From Pseudomonas sp. (GTDB taxonomy: Bacteria > Pseudomonadota > Gammaproteobacteria > Pseudomonadales > Pseudomonadaceae): a stretch of DNA of 9,432 bases. Shown here piece by piece: positions 6,764 to 9,432 of this stretch. The translations under genes were made by a program, and so were the position numbers. The stretch's first letter is position 1, and each line of letters opens with the position of its first letter. The stretch lies in NCBI GenBank assembly GCA_029239415.1, contig JAQZAY010000242.1, positions 1 through 9,432 on the forward strand, written 5' to 3'. Below the pieces are notes generated by a model. It saw nothing but the letters and a program-made list of their open reading frames with translations, made no database searches and had not been told where the DNA came from.

Positions 6764-7842
6764 TGAACCAGCCTCTATTGATGACCGCCACCCAGAAGGC
6801 CGGGCCCAAGGCCACGATTGCCGTGGGCGTGCTGGTGCTGGCCGTGCTCCTGGCCTTGCCGCTGCTGTCCCTGCTGCCGGCGGACAACCCGCTGCAGGTC
6901 TCGGCCTACACCTTGACCCTGGTGGGCAAGATCCTCTGCTACGCCATCGTCGCGCTGGCCCTGGACCTGGTCTGGGGCTACGCCGGGATGCTGTCCCTGG
7001 GCCATGGGCTGTTCTTCGCGCTGGGTGGCTATGCGATGGGCATGTACCTGATGCGCCAGGCCTCCGGCGACGCGTTGCCGGCCTTCATGACCTTCCTGTC
7101 GTGGACCGAGCTGCCCTGGTACTGGGTGGGCACCGAGCATTTCCTCTGGGCGCTGTGCCTGGTGGTGCTGGCGCCGGGTGTGCTGGCGCTGGTGTTCGGT
7201 TTCTTCGCCTTCCGTTCGCGGATCAAGGGCGTGTATTTCTCGATCATGACCCAGGCGCTGACCTTTGCCGGGATGCTGTTGTTCTTCCGCAACGAGACCG
7301 GGTTTGGCGGCAACAACGGCTTCACCAACTTCCGCAGCATCCTCGGGTTTGGCATCACCGAGCCGGGCACGCGGGCGGTGCTGTTCCTTGCCACCGTGGC
7401 GTTGCTGTGCGCCAGCCTGTACATCGGCTGGCGCCTGGCGCGGAGCAAGTTCGGCCGCGTGCTGACCGCGCTGCGCGATGCGGAGAACCGCCTGATGTTC
7501 TGCGGCTACGATCCGCGCGGGTTCAAGCTGTTCGTCTGGGTGTTGAGTGCGGTGTTGTGTGGCTTGGCGGGGGCGTTGTATGTGCCGCAGGTGGGCATCA
7601 TCAACCCCAGCGAAATGTCGCCGACCAACTCCATCGAGGCGGCCGTGTGGGTGGCCTTGGGGGGCCGCGGGACACTGGTCGGCCCGTTGCTCGGCGCCGG
7701 CGTGGTCAACGGCATGAAGAGCTGGTTCACCGTGGCGTTCCCTGAGTACTGGCTGTTCTTCCTCGGTGCCCTGTTCATCATCGTCACCCTGTACCTGCCC
7801 AAGGGCGTGATCGGCCTGCTGAAGAAAAGGGGAGAGCAATGA
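6763..7842 (+). CDS. urtC: Urea ABC transporter permease UrtC
   Basis: Second membrane subunit of the urea importer, LivM-like, 359 residues, normal length. Hydrophobic segments lie at about 18-38, 50-70, 83-98, 129-150, 157-175, 204-222, 255-273 and 328-345. Diagnostic stretches are LDLVWGYAGMLSLGHGLFFALGG written in parts as LDLVWGYAGMLS (68-79) and LGHGLFFALGG (79-89), GGNNGFTNF at 182-190, and the cytoplasmic ATPase-contact loop RVLTALRDAENRLMFCGYDP at 232-251. The ATG shares base 6763 with the urtB stop (TGATG), and the nearest purine-rich site, AAGGA at 6744-6748, is 14 bases away. Translation therefore probably depends on ribosomes finishing urtB; the urtB frameshift could lower UrtC unless the core frame is translated. 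No defect is seen in urtC itself. Confidence 0.96.
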   Translation: MNQPLLMTATQKAGPKATIAVGVLVLAVLLALPLLSLLPADNPLQVSAYTLTLVGKILCYAIVALALDLVWGYAGMLSLGHGLFFALGGYAMGMYLMRQASGDALPAFMTFLSWTELPWYWVGTEHFLWALCLVVLAPGVLALVFGFFAFRSRIKGVYFSIMTQALTFAGMLLFFRNETGFGGNNGFTNFRSILGFGITEPGTRAVLFLATVALLCASLYIGWRLARSKFGRVLTALRDAENRLMFCGYDPRGFKLFVWVLSAVLCGLAGALYVPQVGIINPSEMSPTNSIEAAVWVALGGRGTLVGPLLGAGVVNGMKSWFTVAFPEYWLFFLGALFIIVTLYLPKGVIGLLKKRGEQ

Positions 7843-8687
7843 AGAGCGCATCACCTGTCGTTCAAGGCAACCGTACCGATACGCAGACTGGCAAGGGGCG
7901 TGATGCGATCGGCCTGGGGCATGTCCGTCGCGAGGGCCTGGATGTTCGTCACGGCACGATACTGACCCTGGAAGACATCAGCGTCAGCTTCGATGGCTTC
8001 AAGGCGCTCAATGCGCTCGACCTGTACATCGGCGTCGGCGAGTTGCGCTGCATCATCGGGCCCAATGGCGCGGGCAAGACCACGCTCATGGACGTGATCA
8101 CCGGCAAGACCCGCCCCAGTCATGGCAAGGCCTGGTTTGGCGAGACCCTCGACCTGACCCGCATGAGCGAAGTGCAGATCGCCCAGGCCGGCATCGGGCG
8201 CAAGTTCCAGAAGCCCACGGTGTTCGAGGCGCTCAGCGTGTTCGAGAACCTGGAGCTGGCGCTCAAGACCGACAAGTCGGTGTGGGCCAGCCTGCGCGCG
8301 CGCCTGAGCGGCGAGCAGAAGGACCGTATCGAGGAAGTGCTCGACACCATCCGCCTCACCGGCTCGGCCCGGCGCCCGGCGGGGCTGCTGTCCCATGGGC
8401 AGAAGCAGTTCCTGGAAATCGGCATGCTGCTGATGCAGGACCCGCAGCTGTTGCTGCTCGACGAACCGGTGGCGGGCATGACCGACGCGGAGACCGAGTT
8501 CACCGCCGAGCTGTTCAAGCGCCTGGCGGGCAAGCACTCGCTGATGGTGGTGGAGCATGACATGGGCTTTGTCGGCGCGATTGCCGACCACGTGACCGTG
8601 CTGCACCAGGGCAGCGTGCTGGCCGAAGGGTCGCTGGAGCAGGTGCAGGAAAACGAGCGGGTGATCGAGGTGTATCTAGGCCGCTGA
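7839..8687 (+). CDS. urtD: Urea ABC transporter ATP-binding protein UrtD
   Basis: Cytoplasmic ATPase, LivG-like, 282 residues, pairing with UrtE to power urea import. Residues 1-40 form a polar N-terminal extension before the ATPase domain, which starts at about 42 (LTLEDISVSFDGFKAL). Walker A GPNGAGKT is at 74-81, the Q-loop KFQKPTVFE at 122-130, the signature as LSHGQ at 184-188 (His in place of the usual Gly, which I recall as usual in UrtD), Walker B LLLLDEP at 204-210 with catalytic E209, and the switch His at 240 (VVEHDM). The start overlaps the urtC stop by four bases (ATGA) and has a strong ribosome site, AAGGGGAG at 7827-7834. It is thus coupled to urtC. Glycine codons are mostly GGC, unlike urtE. 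Confidence 0.96.
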   Translation: MKSASPVVQGNRTDTQTGKGRDAIGLGHVRREGLDVRHGTILTLEDISVSFDGFKALNALDLYIGVGELRCIIGPNGAGKTTLMDVITGKTRPSHGKAWFGETLDLTRMSEVQIAQAGIGRKFQKPTVFEALSVFENLELALKTDKSVWASLRARLSGEQKDRIEEVLDTIRLTGSARRPAGLLSHGQKQFLEIGMLLMQDPQLLLLDEPVAGMTDAETEFTAELFKRLAGKHSLMVVEHDMGFVGAIADHVTVLHQGSVLAEGSLEQVQENERVIEVYLGR

Positions 8688-8696
8688 GTATTTTTC

Positions 8697-8717
8697 CGTG
8701 GGGGCGGGCTTGCTTGC
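8697..8717 (+). repeat. Degenerate REP-like element between urtD and urtE
   Basis: The stretch CGTGGGGGCGGGCTTGCTTGC resembles the start of the P. putida REP consensus as I remember it (GTGGGAGCGGGCTTGCCCGC). The left half is well kept, while the right arm of the small GCGGGC stem is altered to GCTTGC, which still pairs using two G-U pairs. It sits in the only true gap among urtB to urtE, 10 bases past the urtD stop. This is a match from memory, without a database search, and a single half-element; chance similarity in GC-rich DNA is possible. Confidence 0.4.
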
Positions 8718-8730
8718 ACCTGCTGGGATC

Positions 8731-8735
8731 GAGGA
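8731..8735 (+). promoter_or_regulatory. urtE ribosome binding site
   Basis: GAGGA lies 9 bases before ATG 8745, giving urtE its own initiation signal. This fits the 57-bp gap after urtD, which rules out stop-start coupling of the kind seen at the urtC/urtD junction. Confidence 0.75.
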
Positions 8736-8744
8736 AATCCGAAC

Positions 8745-9432
8745 ATGCTGAAAGTCGAGAAGCTGCACCAGTACTACGGCGGTAGCCACATCCTGCGCGG
8801 GCTGTCCTTCGATGTGAAGGTGGGGGAAGTCACCTGTCTGCTCGGGCGCAACGGGGTGGGGAAGACCACCTTGCTCAAGTGCCTGATGGGGTTGCTGCCG
8901 GCCAGGGAAGGGGCGGTTAGCTGGGAGGGCAAGGCGATTACCGGGTTCAAGCCGCACCAGCGGGTTCATGCGGGTATTGCTTATGTACCGCAGGGGCGCG
9001 AGATATTCGGGCGGCTGACCGTGGAAGAGAACCTGCTGATGGGGCTGTCTCGCTTTCCGGGGTCTGAAGCGAAGGAGGTTCCGGGGTTTATCTATGAGCT
9101 GTTTCCGGTGCTCTTGCAGATGAAGCATCGGCGGGGCGGGGATTTGTCTGGGGGGCAGCAGCAGCAGTTGGCGATCGGGCGTGCCCTGGCCAGTCGGCCG
9201 CGTCTGCTGATTCTCGATGAGCCCACCGAGGGTATCCAGCCGTCGGTGATCAAGGAGATCGGGGCGGTGATCAAGCAGCTCGCTGCCCGGGGGGACATGG
9301 CGATCCTGCTGGTGGAGCAGTTCTATGATTTTGCGGCCGAGCTGGCGGATCAGTACCTGGTGATGTCACGGGGGGAGATTGTCCAGCAGGGGCGGGGGGA
9401 GAATATGGAAGTGGAAGGGGTGCGGGGGTTGG
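8745..9432 (+). CDS. urtE: Urea ABC transporter ATP-binding protein UrtE, 3'-truncated by the window edge
   Basis: Second cytoplasmic ATPase, LivF-like. 229 codons are visible without a stop; the family runs to about 230-232, so only a few residues are missing. Walker A GRNGVGKT is at 34-41, the Q-loop VPQGREIFG at 81-89, the signature LSGGQ at 134-138 followed by QQQ, Walker B LLILDEP at 154-160 with catalytic E159. Q192 (LLVEQFYDF) stands where UrtD has its switch His, as I recall for LivF-type subunits, so the two ATP sites of the UrtDE pair are probably unequal. Glycine is coded by GGG in 24 of 30 cases, against roughly 7 of 30 in urtD, and the 3' end has runs of four to six G. The frame is otherwise intact. 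The start follows GAGGA and the MLKVEKLHQYYGGSHIL opening is typical. Confidence 0.95.
   Translation, partial: MLKVEKLHQYYGGSHILRGLSFDVKVGEVTCLLGRNGVGKTTLLKCLMGLLPAREGAVSWEGKAITGFKPHQRVHAGIAYVPQGREIFGRLTVEENLLMGLSRFPGSEAKEVPGFIYELFPVLLQMKHRRGGDLSGGQQQQLAIGRALASRPRLLILDEPTEGIQPSVIKEIGAVIKQLAARGDMAILLVEQFYDFAAELADQYLVMSRGEIVQQGRGENMEVEGVRGL

Noticed and set aside
6775..7854. Open frame of 359 codons on the - strand opposite urtC
   Set aside because: Composition dominated by Gln, His, Arg and Gly, no recognisable fold, and full overlap with a clear membrane protein gene; antisense shadow.
1..9432. CRISPR arrays, tRNA, rRNA, insertion sequences, toxin-antitoxin or phage genes
   Set aside because: None seen; no spaced repeats, no transposase motifs, and coding is nearly continuous along the whole window.

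Overview
This looks like chromosomal DNA from a Pseudomonas, probably of the P. putida type. That is an inference from the high GC content, the strong preference for G or C at third codon positions, the close fit of UrtA and UrtB to the pseudomonad forms, and a relic that resembles the P. putida REP element. All real genes lie on the + strand and nearly every base is coding.

Layout: (1) bases 1-3058 hold the 3' part of a urea carboxylase, cut by the left edge, with the end of the biotin carboxylase module, both carboxyltransferase domains and the biotin carrier domain. (2) 3062-3784 is a GntR regulator of the FadR/FCD subfamily, 3 bp downstream. (3) 3858-5123 is urtA, the periplasmic urea-binding protein. 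(4) 5200-6763 is urtB, the first permease, broken by an exact 61-bp tandem duplication. (5) 6763-7842 is urtC, the second permease. (6) 7839-8687 is urtD, the first ATPase. (7) 8745 to the right edge is urtE, the second ATPase, lacking only its last few codons.

Together the genes describe urea scavenging for nitrogen. UrtABCDE would import urea with ATP, and urea carboxylase would turn it into allophanate with ATP and bicarbonate. An allophanate hydrolase, not in the window, would be needed to release ammonium. The GntR protein between the enzyme and transporter genes is the obvious candidate local regulator.

No novel system is visible. The one striking feature is the 61-bp duplication, which shifts the urtB frame inside the first core membrane segment. 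Removing either copy restores a 500-residue UrtB exactly. It may be a real mutation, perhaps reversible, or an assembly artefact. Smaller points are a hairpin followed by TTTT between urtA and urtB (possible attenuator), a REP-like relic between urtD and urtE, and an abrupt rise in GGG codons and G-runs in urtE.
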